Below, in pieces: positions 7,763-18,838 of a stretch of DNA of 64,000 bases (its first letter is position 1; the number at the start of each line of letters is the position of its first letter). The notes under the pieces were generated by a model. It worked only from the letters and a program-made list of their open reading frames with translations, made no database searches and was not told where the DNA came from. The position numbers were made by a program, and so were the translations under genes. This DNA is from Nakamurella panacisegetis (GTDB lineage Bacteria; Actinomycetota; Actinomycetes; Mycobacteriales; Nakamurellaceae), in the NCBI RefSeq assembly GCF_900104535.1, contig NZ_LT629710.1, positions 1,178,001-1,242,000 of the forward strand. The letters are read 5' to 3'.

Positions 7763-8233
7763 ATGAACGATCGTCCGGTGCCGTCGCTGTTCGAGTGGGC
7801 CGGTGGCGAACCGGCGTTCGCCCGGCTCATCAACGCGTTCTACGACCGGGTGGAGAAGGACGAACTGCTCGCCCCGCTGTTCCCGGGGGGCGTGAGCCGG
7901 GCCCACCGCGAGCACGTCACGGTGTGGTGGTGCGAGGTGTTCGGCGGCCCGGCCCGGTACACCGCCGAGCACGGCGGTTATGCAACCATGCTGGCCCACC
8001 ACCGCGGCCTGAACCTGCAGCCGGAACAGCGTTTTCGATTCGCCACCCTGATGAGTCGCGCCGCCGACGATGCCACGCTGCCGGACGATCCGGAGTTCCG
8101 GGCGGCGCTCGTGGGGTACGTGGAATGGGGTACCCGGCTGGCCCTGGCGAACTCGCAGGAGGACGCCGACCCGGTGCTGGAGGCTCCGGTTCCCCGGTGG
8201 GGCTGGGGCGTCGCGCCGCCGTACCTTCCGTGA
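7763..8233 (+). CDS. Group II truncated hemoglobin
   Basis: A 156-residue 2-on-2 globin of the GlbO class, a heme protein thought to handle O2, NO or peroxides. Seen are the B-helix Tyr (INAFYDRVEKDELL), the FPGGVSRAHREHVTVWW stretch, EVFGGPARYT, the proximal His region MLAHHRGLNL and the G8 Trp in YVEWGTRLAL. The C-terminal VPRWGWGVAPPY is a common actinobacterial tail. Start ATG 7763 lies 23 bases after the hydrolase stop, so both genes may share a transcript. Confidence 0.88.
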   Translation: MNDRPVPSLFEWAGGEPAFARLINAFYDRVEKDELLAPLFPGGVSRAHREHVTVWWCEVFGGPARYTAEHGGYATMLAHHRGLNLQPEQRFRFATLMSRAADDATLPDDPEFRAALVGYVEWGTRLALANSQEDADPVLEAPVPRWGWGVAPPYLP

Positions 8234-8238
8234 CTTCG

Positions 8239-8256
8239 GACCTCTGCTGAGAGGTC
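8239..8256. terminator. Short hairpin between convergent globin and SDR genes
   Basis: GACCTCT-GCTG-AGAGGTC forms a perfect 7-bp stem with a 4-base loop directly after the globin stop and over the SDR stop. It could end transcription in both directions; no T-run is present, as is common in high-GC actinomycetes. Confidence 0.5.
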
Positions 8257-9028
8257 AGGTCCGGCCGCGGTTGTTGACCCTGGCCGCGAGGTTCCGGACG
8301 GCGCCCCGGGGCAGCAGCCGGACCCCGACCGCGATGACCCGGTAGAGCGCTCCCGGCACCGAGATGATCCGGTTGTGGCGCAGGTCGGCCAACGACGTGG
8401 CCACCAGATCGTCGACGTCGACGTACAGGGCCCCCGGGGTCTTGGACATGTCAATGGAGGCTCGCTGGTGGAACTCGGTCCGGACGAACCCCGGACACAG
8501 CGCCTGCACGCGGACGCCGGTACCGGCCAGCGACATGGCCAAACCCTCACTGAGGCTGATGACGTAGGCCTTCGACCCGGCATAAGTGGTGCCGCGGCCC
8601 GGGATCAGACCGGCGATCGACGCCACGTTGATCACGCCGCCGTGCCCGCGGGCGACCATCCCGGGCAATGCCGCCCGAGCCAGCACGGTCGGGGCCACCA
8701 CGTTGATCTCGATCTGCTCCAGCAATCGCTCGGGCGCGGACGACAGGAAGTCACGTCCGAGCCCGATGCCGGCGTTGTTGATCAGCAGATCGACCCCCGG
8801 CGCGGCGGTGAGGCGATCGACCACCGCGGCCCGTTGCCCGGGGTCGGTCAGGTCGGCCGTGATCACCTCGACCTCCGGCGCACCGAAGGAGAGCAGGGAG
8901 TCCCGGGCCGCGACCAGTCGCTGCGTGTCCCGGGCGACGATCACCAGGCCGTAGCCGGCCGCGGCGAGGTGACGGGTGAACGCGGCTCCGATGCCGGCGG
9001 TGGCGCCGGTGACCATGGCGGTGGGCAT
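8255..9028 (-). CDS. Short-chain dehydrogenase/reductase
   Basis: A 257-residue NAD(P)-dependent oxidoreductase of the classical SDR family. The Rossmann motif TGATAGIG (TGxxxGIG) is near the start; NNAG follows in LLINNAGIGLG, with the catalytic Ser in NVASIAGL and YxxxK in TYAGSKAYV. PGFVRTEF is the usual post-catalytic segment. The basic Arg in VIVARDTQRL suggests NADP preference. I used ATG 9028 (MPTAMVTG), which gives the usual short N-terminus. Substrate unknown. It lies downstream of a P450 gene but is separated by a large hairpin. Confidence 0.9.
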   Translation of the reverse strand: MPTAMVTGATAGIGAAFTRHLAAAGYGLVIVARDTQRLVAARDSLLSFGAPEVEVITADLTDPGQRAAVVDRLTAAPGVDLLINNAGIGLGRDFLSSAPERLLEQIEINVVAPTVLARAALPGMVARGHGGVINVASIAGLIPGRGTTYAGSKAYVISLSEGLAMSLAGTGVRVQALCPGFVRTEFHQRASIDMSKTPGALYVDVDDLVATSLADLRHNRIISVPGALYRVIAVGVRLLPRGAVRNLAARVNNRGRT

Positions 9029-9123
9029 GGCTGGAACGGTATCCCGCATCACCGGCGGCCCGGCCGAGCGGCCGCCGCAGCCAGCCGGGCCCGTCGACTC
9101 CTCATCGTCACCGATGGGGCCGG

Positions 9124-9193
9124 CCCGGCACCACCTTCGACCGCAGACACGGCGGTCGGGGTCGCGGTCTGCGGTCGGCCCGGTGGTGCCGGG
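9124..9193. terminator. Large two-part hairpin after the P450 gene
   Basis: Two nested perfect arm pairs, 12 bp (CCCGGCACCACC / GGTGGTGCCGGG) and 10 bp (GACCGCAGAC / GTCTGCGGTC), are separated by bulges of 3 and 5 bases and close an 18-base loop. It starts 71 bases after the P450 stop and before the SDR gene. The most likely role is termination of the P450 transcript; it is unusually elaborate for that. Confidence 0.6.
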
Positions 9194-9263
9194 TAGCGGT
9201 GGTTCGAACCTGCCGGCCGTGAGGATGGCTCCCGTCGGCGCGGCCGTCGACCGTGACGGGCCG

Positions 9264-10514
9264 TCAGCCGGTCGTCACCGGCAGGCGGATCGGCCCGCGG
9301 ATGATCGTGGCGTTGCGGCGTTCGACCCGGCCAGTGCGCCGCAGAGCCGGGGCCCGTTCGGCCAGGGCCTGGAACGCGACGGCCGCTTCCAGCCGGGCCA
9401 ACGGCTGCCCGACGCAGTAGTGGATCCCGCTGGAGAAGGCCAGGTGCTCTGGGCCGGGCTCACGCCCGATGTCGAATTCGTCCGGTCGGTCGTAGACGTC
9501 CGGATCGCGGTTGGCCGCCCCGATCAGGGTGACCACGATCTGGTCCTTGCGCACCGGCCGACCCTCGATCTCGGTGTCGCAGAACGACACCCGGGCCGTG
9601 CGCTGGACCGGAGGGTCGAAACGGAGCGCCTCCTCGACCGCGGGCGGAGCCAGGGCAGCCGGCCGGGCAGTCAGCGCCGCCCATTGCTCGGGATGGTCCA
9701 GCAGGGCCAGAACACCGTTGCCGATCAGGTTGACCGTGGTCTCGAACCCGGCGACCAGCAGCAGGACGCAGAACGGCAGCATCTCGCCGGGCTGGATGCG
9801 CTCGCCCTCCGCCTGGACAACCAGACTCACGATGTCGTCGGCCGGTTCGGCGCGTCGCAACCGGAACAGACGCAGGAAGAGCTGTTCGAGTTCGGCGTTC
9901 GCCTTCAGCAACCGCTTCGCATGTCCGAGCGAGCGGACTCCGTCCAGCGCACTGCCGATGACGGCGCCGATCCGGGCGAAGTCGGCGGCCTCCGCGTCCG
10001 GAATACCCATCAGCTGAGTGATCACTGCGATCGGGAGCGGAGCGGCGAACCCGCTGATCAGATCGAAGTCCTTCTGCCGCAACGCCTGGTCGAGCAGATC
10101 GTTCGCCACCGCCTCGATCCGGGGGCGATAGGCGTCCATCTGCCGGGGGCTGAAGGCCGGTTGCGCCAGGCGGCGCAGTCGCGTGTGGTCCGGCGGGTTC
10201 ATCGACAGGAACGACAGGTCGAATCCGTCGGTCCGCGGGTCCGGACCGGTGCCCTCGGGCCGCACGCCGAAATGCCGGTCGCGCAGCACCCGGTTCGCGA
10301 TGCGGTGGCTGGTAGTGGCCCAGTTGCCGAGGCGGGTCGGGACGATCGGGCCGGCTGCGCGCATCTGCCGGTAGATCGCGTACGGATCGCGCCGCCCGGG
10401 GGCGAGTTGCAGACGGGCCATCGGGTCCCGTCGCAGATAACCTGCCCCGATTGTCCGAGCCCGTTGGCCGTAGAGGCCACCGGCGAAGGAGATCGCCCGG
10501 CCCAGATCACTCAT
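9264..10514 (-). CDS. Cytochrome P450
   Basis: A 416-residue soluble bacterial P450 monooxygenase. The heme-binding loop FSSGIHYCVG (Cys thiolate, about residues 360-369) matches FxxGxHxCxG; the I-helix oxygen-activation motif is LVAGFETT, and the K-helix ExxR lies in EEALRFDPPV. SMNPPDHTRLRRLAQPAF is the C-helix region. The start at 10514 is fixed by GGAGG 5 bases upstream (GGAGGACGCGATG). It follows a flippase-like membrane protein gene by 61 bases. No dedicated ferredoxin is adjacent, although a three-Cys ferredoxin is encoded at 34.8 kb in another operon. Substrate unknown. Confidence 0.93.
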   Translation of the reverse strand: MSDLGRAISFAGGLYGQRARTIGAGYLRRDPMARLQLAPGRRDPYAIYRQMRAAGPIVPTRLGNWATTSHRIANRVLRDRHFGVRPEGTGPDPRTDGFDLSFLSMNPPDHTRLRRLAQPAFSPRQMDAYRPRIEAVANDLLDQALRQKDFDLISGFAAPLPIAVITQLMGIPDAEAADFARIGAVIGSALDGVRSLGHAKRLLKANAELEQLFLRLFRLRRAEPADDIVSLVVQAEGERIQPGEMLPFCVLLLVAGFETTVNLIGNGVLALLDHPEQWAALTARPAALAPPAVEEALRFDPPVQRTARVSFCDTEIEGRPVRKDQIVVTLIGAANRDPDVYDRPDEFDIGREPGPEHLAFSSGIHYCVGQPLARLEAAVAFQALAERAPALRRTGRVERRNATIIRGPIRLPVTTG

Positions 10515-10575
10515 CGCGTCCTCCGGTCCCGATCCTGTCCCTGCCTTGAGCACCATGGTGCTCCGGCGCGCTCGG

Positions 10576-11874
10576 TCAGGCGCAGGGCCGGACCAGACAC
10601 CGCCGCGACGCCTCCGGCGTGGTGACCACGACGGGGTCGAACCCGTCGATCCCGTAGGTGACTCCGGGGAAGGTGACACCCGACGAGGCGCCGAGGATGG
10701 CGCCGATCGGTAGCCGGTTGCTCCGCGGCGCCGAAGGAACCCGGACGCGGTCGAGGACGGTCACCGGCTCGAGCACGGACACCGGCTCCGACGCCGCTCC
10801 GGCCCGTTCCGGGTCGGCCGTGAGAACGGGCTCGGCGACCCGAGCGCGGATCACCAGCAGGGCGACCACGCCCGCCGCCACCACCAACCACAGCTTGATG
10901 AATCGATAGAGCAGCACCCCACTGACGGCCAAGCCCAACGGCAGACCGGCCGCCACCAGAGCCAGACTCAAAGCGGCCTCGACCACGCCGAGGCCGCCCG
11001 GGGTGAGCCCGAGAGAGGATGCACCGGCTCCGGCGGCCCAGGCGAGAACCAGTCCGTGCCATGGGATCGGGGCACCAACCGCAGCCAGGGCACCGACCAG
11101 ACAGGCAATGTCGGCCGTCCAGTTGAGCAGGGCGAACCGGCCCGCCATCAGCGCGTCCCGGCGGGTCAGGCGCAGTCCCGCGATCTGCTCGATGGTCGCG
11201 GTGGCGGCGGCCAGCGTGTCGCCGGACGGCCGTCCCAGAAGTCGCCGGGCCGGCGACAGCAGGAAGGCCAGCAGCCCGATCACCAGCGCCCTGACGCGCG
11301 GGCGATGCAGCCCAGACAGCAGCGCAACCACGGGGAACACCCCGATCAGGAGGGTGCTCAGGCCGGCTACAGCCACCGCGATCGACCCGGTGAGCAGGGC
11401 ACCGACCGCCGAGAGCGTGACGAACGTGATCGTCGAGTACAGACCGGCCACGGCCAGCGCCCACGCGGCCACGGCCTTCTCCGCACCGATGTGCAGGAAA
11501 CGGCGGTAGGCGAAGACCGCGGAAGCGGCCGAGCCGACGATCGGAAGCGATTGGGAGATGGCGTTTCCGGCATACGTGGTGGCCAGGATGGGACCCAGCG
11601 GATGATGCCGCCCATCGACGTTCAGCAGCCGGCGCTGCAATCGGGCCAGGCCCGCCACCGATATGGCCTGGAACGCGATCGCCGCGGCGATCCAGACCCA
11701 GTTGGCATCGCCCAGCACCCGCGGGAGATCGTCCAGCCGGTCGTGCTGCCAGACGACCAGGGCCACCAGGGCCGCTCCCAGGCCGATTCCGACCAGCACC
11801 GTGCGCCGCGCCGTCGCGCTTCCGGCACCGGATCGGCCGGGGGCCGCGCGGGGCTCGGTCACTGGGTTCGTCAT
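10576..11874 (-). CDS. Flippase-like membrane protein (UPF0104 / lysylphosphatidylglycerol synthase TM region)
   Basis: A 432-residue polytopic membrane protein of the family that includes YbhN and the transmembrane half of MprF. Typical landmarks are TTYAGNAISQSLPIVGSAAS near residue 105, the SLGLTPGGLGVVEAAL motif near residue 290 and a YRFIKLW segment. Roughly eight to ten helices can be counted. The C-terminal ~90 residues are polar and lack any recognised domain, so no aminoacyl-transferase part is present. It shares a short intergenic region with a divergent TetR gene, which may control it. The lipid handled is not known. Confidence 0.8.
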   Translation of the reverse strand: MTNPVTEPRAAPGRSGAGSATARRTVLVGIGLGAALVALVVWQHDRLDDLPRVLGDANWVWIAAAIAFQAISVAGLARLQRRLLNVDGRHHPLGPILATTYAGNAISQSLPIVGSAASAVFAYRRFLHIGAEKAVAAWALAVAGLYSTITFVTLSAVGALLTGSIAVAVAGLSTLLIGVFPVVALLSGLHRPRVRALVIGLLAFLLSPARRLLGRPSGDTLAAATATIEQIAGLRLTRRDALMAGRFALLNWTADIACLVGALAAVGAPIPWHGLVLAWAAGAGASSLGLTPGGLGVVEAALSLALVAAGLPLGLAVSGVLLYRFIKLWLVVAAGVVALLVIRARVAEPVLTADPERAGAASEPVSVLEPVTVLDRVRVPSAPRSNRLPIGAILGASSGVTFPGVTYGIDGFDPVVVTTPEASRRCLVRPCA

Positions 11875-11890
11875 CGCTGCTCCAAGAAGT

Positions 11891-11950
11891 GGAGATCCAT
11901 TCTCCGTTCGACGTCGACCCTAACACCAAGTTGAGGCTTCGTCTCCGCTT
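11891..11950. promoter_or_regulatory. Two inverted repeats between divergent membrane protein and tetR genes
   Basis: GGAGA-TCCAT-TCTCC (11891-11905) is perfect; AAGTTGAG-GCTTCGT-CTCCGCTT (11928-11950) is an 8-bp imperfect repeat with two mismatches. They fill the divergent promoter region between the UPF0104 gene and tetR, where a TetR dimer would bind. The assignment rests on position and symmetry only. Confidence 0.4.
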
Positions 11951-11970
11951 GCTCGGCTAGACTCCGATGC

Positions 11971-12675
11971 ATGACGCGTCACAGCTCGACCCCGGTCGAC
12001 ACGGTCGCCGACCCCCCCGTCGGCTCCACCTCGGCCCGGCCACTGCGCCGGGACGCCGAGTTGAACCGGCAGAAGATCCTGCGGGCTGCGGCCGAGGTGT
12101 TCGCCGCGCGCGGTCTGGACGTCACCCTCGATGACATCGCCGATCACGCCGGCGTCGGCGTCGGTACCGTGTACCGCCGGTTCCCGAACAAGGATGTGCT
12201 GATCGAGGCCCTGTTCGAGGACAAGATCGAGGACATCGTCCGTCGGGCCGAGGCGGCTGCCGCATCGCCCGACCCCTGGGAGGGCCTGGTCGGATTCCTC
12301 CGGAACGCCGTTCTGGCCCAGGCCCGGGATCAGGGACTGCGCCAGGTGATGCACAGCTACCAGCACGGCGCCGCCCGGGTCGCGCAGTCGCGGGCCCGGC
12401 TGACCGCCCCGATCGTGCGGTTGATCGACGCGGCGAAGACCCAGGGCAGGTTGCGGGCCGACTTCGAATTGACCGACTTCCCGGTCGTCATGGGGATGGT
12501 CGGCTTCGTGGCCCAGCACATCTGCACCGCGGCGCCGGAGATCTGGCAGCGCTACCTGGAAATACTCATCGACGGGCTGCGGGAGCGACCGGACCTGGAG
12601 CCACTCCCCCGACCCGCCCTCACCGAAGCTCAACTGGTGACCGTGATGAGGGAGAAGCACCCCACCGGTCGGTGA
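11971..12675 (+). CDS. TetR family transcriptional regulator
   Basis: A 234-residue repressor-type regulator. After about 28 variable residues the HTH is clear: NRQKILRAAAEVFAARG, LDDIADHAGVGVGTVYRRF and PNKDVLIEALFED. The remaining helical domain binds an unknown ligand. Divergent position next to the flippase-like gene suggests that this, and perhaps the P450 behind it, is its target. ATG 11971 is used; the N-terminal extension is Pro/Ser/Thr-rich. Confidence 0.88.
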   Translation: MTRHSSTPVDTVADPPVGSTSARPLRRDAELNRQKILRAAAEVFAARGLDVTLDDIADHAGVGVGTVYRRFPNKDVLIEALFEDKIEDIVRRAEAAAASPDPWEGLVGFLRNAVLAQARDQGLRQVMHSYQHGAARVAQSRARLTAPIVRLIDAAKTQGRLRADFELTDFPVVMGMVGFVAQHICTAAPEIWQRYLEILIDGLRERPDLEPLPRPALTEAQLVTVMREKHPTGR

Positions 12676-12693
12676 GCCGCCGCTGGGACAGGA

Positions 12694-12727
12694 AGGGCCC
12701 GGGTCCGATGATCCGGACCCGGGCCCT
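12694..12727. terminator. Bidirectional terminator hairpin between tetR and clpB
   Basis: AGGGCCCGGGTCCG and CGGACCCGGGCCCT form a perfect 14-bp stem around a 6-base loop in the 70-base gap between convergent genes. Very stable; it should stop transcription from both sides. Confidence 0.8.
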
Positions 12728-12745
12728 CCCGGCGGCGCCGCTCGA

Positions 12746-15352
<2,607 letters not shown>

Positions 15353-15448
15353 ATCGGTTGTTTCTACTGCCTTTCCGCGTCGAGCGGGCGGTCGGAACGA
15401 CGACTTCGTCCGCCCGGGTGATCGTTCTCCTGGGTTCAACGCACTAAA

Positions 15449-15469
15449 GTTGAGTGTATTCCGCTCAAC
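15449..15469. promoter_or_regulatory. HAIR operator (HspR binding site) of clpB
   Basis: GTTGAGT-GTATTCC-GCTCAAC matches the HspR-associated inverted repeat CTTGAGT-N7-ACTCAAG in arm length and spacing. It lies between divergent clpB and the CYTH-CHAD gene. Its presence agrees with hspR at 18.3 kb. Confidence 0.85.
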
Positions 15470-15585
15470 CTCGTTCGTCGCCAGCGGGATCCGCCCAAGG
15501 GCCGGACATCGGTCCCGGGCGGGAACACGCGGGCGAACCGGGGCCGATGTTTGGTCAACCGCCCGGCGTGGGGTACCACCGTCAT

Positions 15586-17286
15586 ATGGGATCCCGGCAG
15601 AACAAGTCCACGCCTTCGAGCACACCGGCGCCTCCCCGCCGACCGGAGGATTCGCCGCCGGCGTCGGTCCCTCTGTCCGCCGGGGGACGTTCCGGCTCCG
15701 GCGGGTCGGCGGCCGGGGATGCGGGGCGGAGCCGCGCCGCACCGACCCGTCACCTGGAGATCGAGACGAAACTCGAGATCGCGGCGGACGCGCCGCTGCC
15801 GTCCTTCGCCGGACGGCGCAGCCTCACCGGAACCGGGTTGGTCGGCACGGCCGACCCGGTGCTGCACGAACTCGATGCGGTCTATTTCGACACCGCCGAG
15901 TACGACCTGCTGCGCTCCAAGCTGACCCTGCGCCGTCGCAGCGGCGGGGAGGATGCGGGTTGGCACCTCAAGCTGCCCGCCGTGGCCGGGGCTCGCACCG
16001 AGATCGGCCTGCCGCTGGACGTCGCCGACGACGACCCCTTCGCCGCCACCGTCCCGGCGGCCCTGGCCGATCTGGTGCTCGGCGCGGCCAGGGGGCGGCC
16101 ACTGCAGCCGGTGGCTCGCATCCGGAACCGTCGCACCGTGCGGCGCCTGCTCGGCGTCGAGGGCACGCCGCTCATCGAGGTCGCCGACGACCAGGTCACG
16201 GCCAGCCGACTGGCACCGACCGACGGTGGGGTCTTCGCCGAGTCGGACCGGACGCAGTGGCGCGAGCTCGAGGTCGAGGTCCTGGCCGGTGACCGGACCC
16301 AGTTGGCCGCGGTGGTCACCGCCCTGCAGAACGCCGGCGCCACACCCGCGTCGAGCGCCTCCAAACTCGCTCGGGCGCTGGGAGACCAGACCCCGCCGGC
16401 GCGGAAGAGCAAGTCGGCCGGGACGGCCGTGGTCGCGGCCCTGTCCAAGCTCAGGGACGGCCTGATCGGTGCCGACCGCGCGTTGCGGGAGGGAACCGAC
16501 GTCGCCCTGCACGACGCCCGGGCCGCCGCCCGCCGCATCCGATCCGTGCTCAGCGTCTACTCGCCGCTGTTCGCGGCGGGCACCACGCGGCAGTTGCGTG
16601 GCGAACTGCAGCAGTTCGGGGCGGTCCTCGGGCACGCACGCGACCTGGAGGTGCTCCGGCGGCGCCTGAGGGCCCAGCTGGTCGAGGAGCCGGCCGAGTA
16701 CGCGGAGCCGGCGGCCCAGCGGATCGAGGCCGAGTTCGCGCGCGTGATGCCGGTCGCCCTGGCCGACGTGGCCGAAGAGATCCGTTCTGCGGGATACCTG
16801 GCGATGTTGCGCGAGCTGGACTCGTTCATCGCCGCACCGCCGTACTCCCGCCGCGGGGCCAAACCGGCCACATCGGAGTTGGCCACCCTGCTGGTCGCGT
16901 CGTGGCGGACCTTGGGCGGTCTGGCCGACCAGGCGCTGGCCGATCCGTTCGACAATCCCGTCATCCACGAGGTCCGCAAGGGCGCCAAGGCCTTGCGGTA
17001 CGCATCCGAGGCGGCGGCGGCGACGCTCGGTGAGAACACGGTGGTCTTCGCGGCGGCGATCGAGGAGATCCAGGAGGTCCTCGGCGAACACCAGGACGCC
17101 CTGACCACCGCGGCCTGGCTGGCGCAACTGGCCCTGCGGCCGGACACCGACGGCACCTCGGGATTCGTCTTCGGTCGGTTGCATGCCTTCGAGCAGGCCG
17201 TCGCGCACGGCACCCTGGACGACTTCTCCGACGCCTGGGACCGGGTCGAGGACGGAGAACTGCTGGCCGAGGCCTTCGGCCGCTGA
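15586..17286 (+). CDS. CYTH and CHAD domain-containing protein
   Basis: A 566-residue protein. After a Pro/Ser-rich leader of about 55 residues, the CYTH (triphosphate tunnel) domain begins with EIETKLE (residues 58-64) and contains [10 protein letters not shown] and [18 protein letters not shown]. The CHAD helical domain follows from about residue 290, with two basic His-rich motifs, [15 protein letters not shown] and [17 protein letters not shown], that bind inorganic polyphosphate in characterised CHAD proteins. The protein is probably cytosolic and acts on or binds triphosphate/polyphosphate. ATG 15586 is chosen because longer starts overlap the clpB operator; start confidence is moderate. 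It is divergent from clpB across a single HAIR. Confidence 0.85.
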   Translation: MGSRQNKSTPSSTPAPPRRPEDSPPASVPLSAGGRSGSGGSAAGDAGRSRAAPTRHLEIETKLEIAADAPLPSFAGRRSLTGTGLVGTADPVLHELDAVYFDTAEYDLLRSKLTLRRRSGGEDAGWHLKLPAVAGARTEIGLPLDVADDDPFAATVPAALADLVLGAARGRPLQPVARIRNRRTVRRLLGVEGTPLIEVADDQVTASRLAPTDGGVFAESDRTQWRELEVEVLAGDRTQLAAVVTALQNAGATPASSASKLARALGDQTPPARKSKSAGTAVVAALSKLRDGLIGADRALREGTDVALHDARAAARRIRSVLSVYSPLFAAGTTRQLRGELQQFGAVLGHARDLEVLRRRLRAQLVEEPAEYAEPAAQRIEAEFARVMPVALADVAEEIRSAGYLAMLRELDSFIAAPPYSRRGAKPATSELATLLVASWRTLGGLADQALADPFDNPVIHEVRKGAKALRYASEAAAATLGENTVVFAAAIEEIQEVLGEHQDALTTAAWLAQLALRPDTDGTSGFVFGRLHAFEQAVAHGTLDDFSDAWDRVEDGELLAEAFGR

Positions 17287-17406
17287 ACCTCTGTGGCCGG
17301 GTTCCCCGAGCCCGGTCCCGGGTGGGTGTATTACCGGCCGGTGGCGGCCCTCCTAGCGTGCGGAGCCTCGCTGCTCGAGCGACGGCACAGACGTTGGGAG
17401 CCCTTC

Positions 17407-18261
17407 ATGAAACGTTGGATCCGAATCGGTACGGTCGCCGTGGCCGGCGCCATTGCGCTGGCCGTCGGTCTGTCGTCGGCATCGGCCGGCTCGCCGACAC
17501 CGCCCGCCGCCCCGCCGACCGCCTCCGGCGGCCACACACCGGCCTTCCAGGCCGATCCCCACACGGTGCGTCCGGCGAAGTCGGAAACCCTGTTCTACCC
17601 GGTGACCCCGTGCCGCATCATCGATACCCGCAGTGGTGGCGGATTCCTGAACGACAACGTGCCGCGCAGCTTCTACGTCACCGGAACACTGGGCTTCCTC
17701 CCCCAGGGCGGCACCGGCGGCGGTTGCGGCATCCCCGCCGGCGCGACCGGCATCACCACCAACGTCACCGCCACCAATGCAACTATGAACGGCTACCTCA
17801 CCGGTTACCCGACGGGAGCCACGCCGCCCCACACCAACTTCATCAGCACCCACCCCAACCTGACCCTGACCGCGAATCCCACCTTCGCCCTCGCGGCCGG
17901 GAACAACAAGCCACTCACCATCACCAACCACCTCGGCAAAACTCAGCTGATCGTGGATGTGACCGGCTACTACATCCCGCAGATCGAGGGTCTGGTCACC
18001 GAGACCAGCACGCCGTACAACAGCACCAGCCGGATCCTCTCGTCCGTGCGGAACTCCACCGGTTCGTTCACCGTCACCGTGGACAGCGACGTCACCTATT
18101 GCACCCCGATCGTGACGCCCTACTTCGGCACCGGCATCTACGGTTCGGCGTACGCCTTCAACACCAACAAGGTCCAGGTCTACCTCTGGACGCTGAGCAA
18201 CACCGGGCAACCGGTTCCCTCGGACGGCACCGGGTACTTCTACCTCACGGTGGTCTGCTGA
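17407..18261 (+). CDS. Secreted protein with one 'xxxDTRxG' surface module
   Basis: A 284-residue exported protein. Signal peptide: basic MKRWIR, hydrophobic core, cleavage after SASAGS. The module begins PVTPCRIIDTRSGGGF and ends near LIVDVTGYYIP, the same plan as three modules in the protein at 22871-24556 (RILDTRTG ... LLDVSGYY). The C-terminal ~90 residues are Ser/Thr/Tyr-rich and contain Cys residues (YCTPIVTPYF and terminal VVC). GGGAG 7 bases upstream supports ATG 17407. Such modules are common on actinobacterial surface proteins, but their ligand is unknown. Confidence 0.75.
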   Translation: MKRWIRIGTVAVAGAIALAVGLSSASAGSPTPPAAPPTASGGHTPAFQADPHTVRPAKSETLFYPVTPCRIIDTRSGGGFLNDNVPRSFYVTGTLGFLPQGGTGGGCGIPAGATGITTNVTATNATMNGYLTGYPTGATPPHTNFISTHPNLTLTANPTFALAAGNNKPLTITNHLGKTQLIVDVTGYYIPQIEGLVTETSTPYNSTSRILSSVRNSTGSFTVTVDSDVTYCTPIVTPYFGTGIYGSAYAFNTNKVQVYLWTLSNTGQPVPSDGTGYFYLTVVC

Positions 18262-18264
18262 CCC

Positions 18265-18771
18265 TCAGTACTGAGCGCGGCGCCGCTGCGGGCGCCAGGT
18301 GACCATCGCGGTGGTGGTGCTCTGCCACGGGACGACGTCCCGGCGGAGCCCCGCCACCGCGTTGGCCGCGGCGTTGGCGGCGTCACTGCGCGACTGACTC
18401 AGATCGGTGCGCAGGGACCGGATCTCGTCGGACAGTTCGGTCACCTTGGCCCGCAACGCATCCACCTGGGCCTCGAGTTCGATGATCCGCCGGATGCCGG
18501 CGCGGTTGACGCCGTCCTCCTGGCTGAGCCTTTGCACCTCACGGAGCAGTTCGATGTCCCGCCGGGAGTAGCGACGTCCGCCGCCGGTGGTGCGGCCGGG
18601 CGAGACCAGACCCTCCCGGTCATAGGACCGCAGGGTCTGGGCGTGCATGCCGGCCAGCTGCGCGGCGACCGAGATGACGAACAGCGGTGCGTCGACCTCG
18701 AACCCGACGGCTTCGAACGAAGGCCCACCGGCCGGGACGCGGGCCGACGGCTCGCCTGGGTGGCCCGTCAT
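18265..18771 (-). CDS. hspR: Heat shock repressor HspR (MerR family)
   Basis: A 168-residue MerR-type repressor of heat-shock genes that binds HAIR operators, usually with DnaK as co-repressor. The signature PLFVISVAAQLAGMHAQTLR and SYDREGLVSPGRTTGGGRRY is that of HspR, followed by the wing helix DIELLREVQRLSQEDGVNRA and a coiled coil. It is the last gene of dnaK-grpE-dnaJ-hspR, giving feedback control. The N-terminus has about 25 extra residues before the domain; ATG 18771 is the only convenient start. The basic C-terminal tail (WRPQRRRAQY) is longer than in Streptomyces. Confidence 0.93.
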   Translation of the reverse strand: MTGHPGEPSARVPAGGPSFEAVGFEVDAPLFVISVAAQLAGMHAQTLRSYDREGLVSPGRTTGGGRRYSRRDIELLREVQRLSQEDGVNRAGIRRIIELEAQVDALRAKVTELSDEIRSLRTDLSQSRSDAANAAANAVAGLRRDVVPWQSTTTAMVTWRPQRRRAQY

Positions 18772-18838
18772 GGCGCTACCGGGTGACGGCCGCGGCGCGG
18801 GCGACGGATGGCGGCCGCGTCAGGCCGGAGATCGCACA

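Noticed and set aside
15454-15585. Longer CYTH-CHAD start at 15454
   Set aside because: It would begin within the clpB operator and adds residues of no conserved character.
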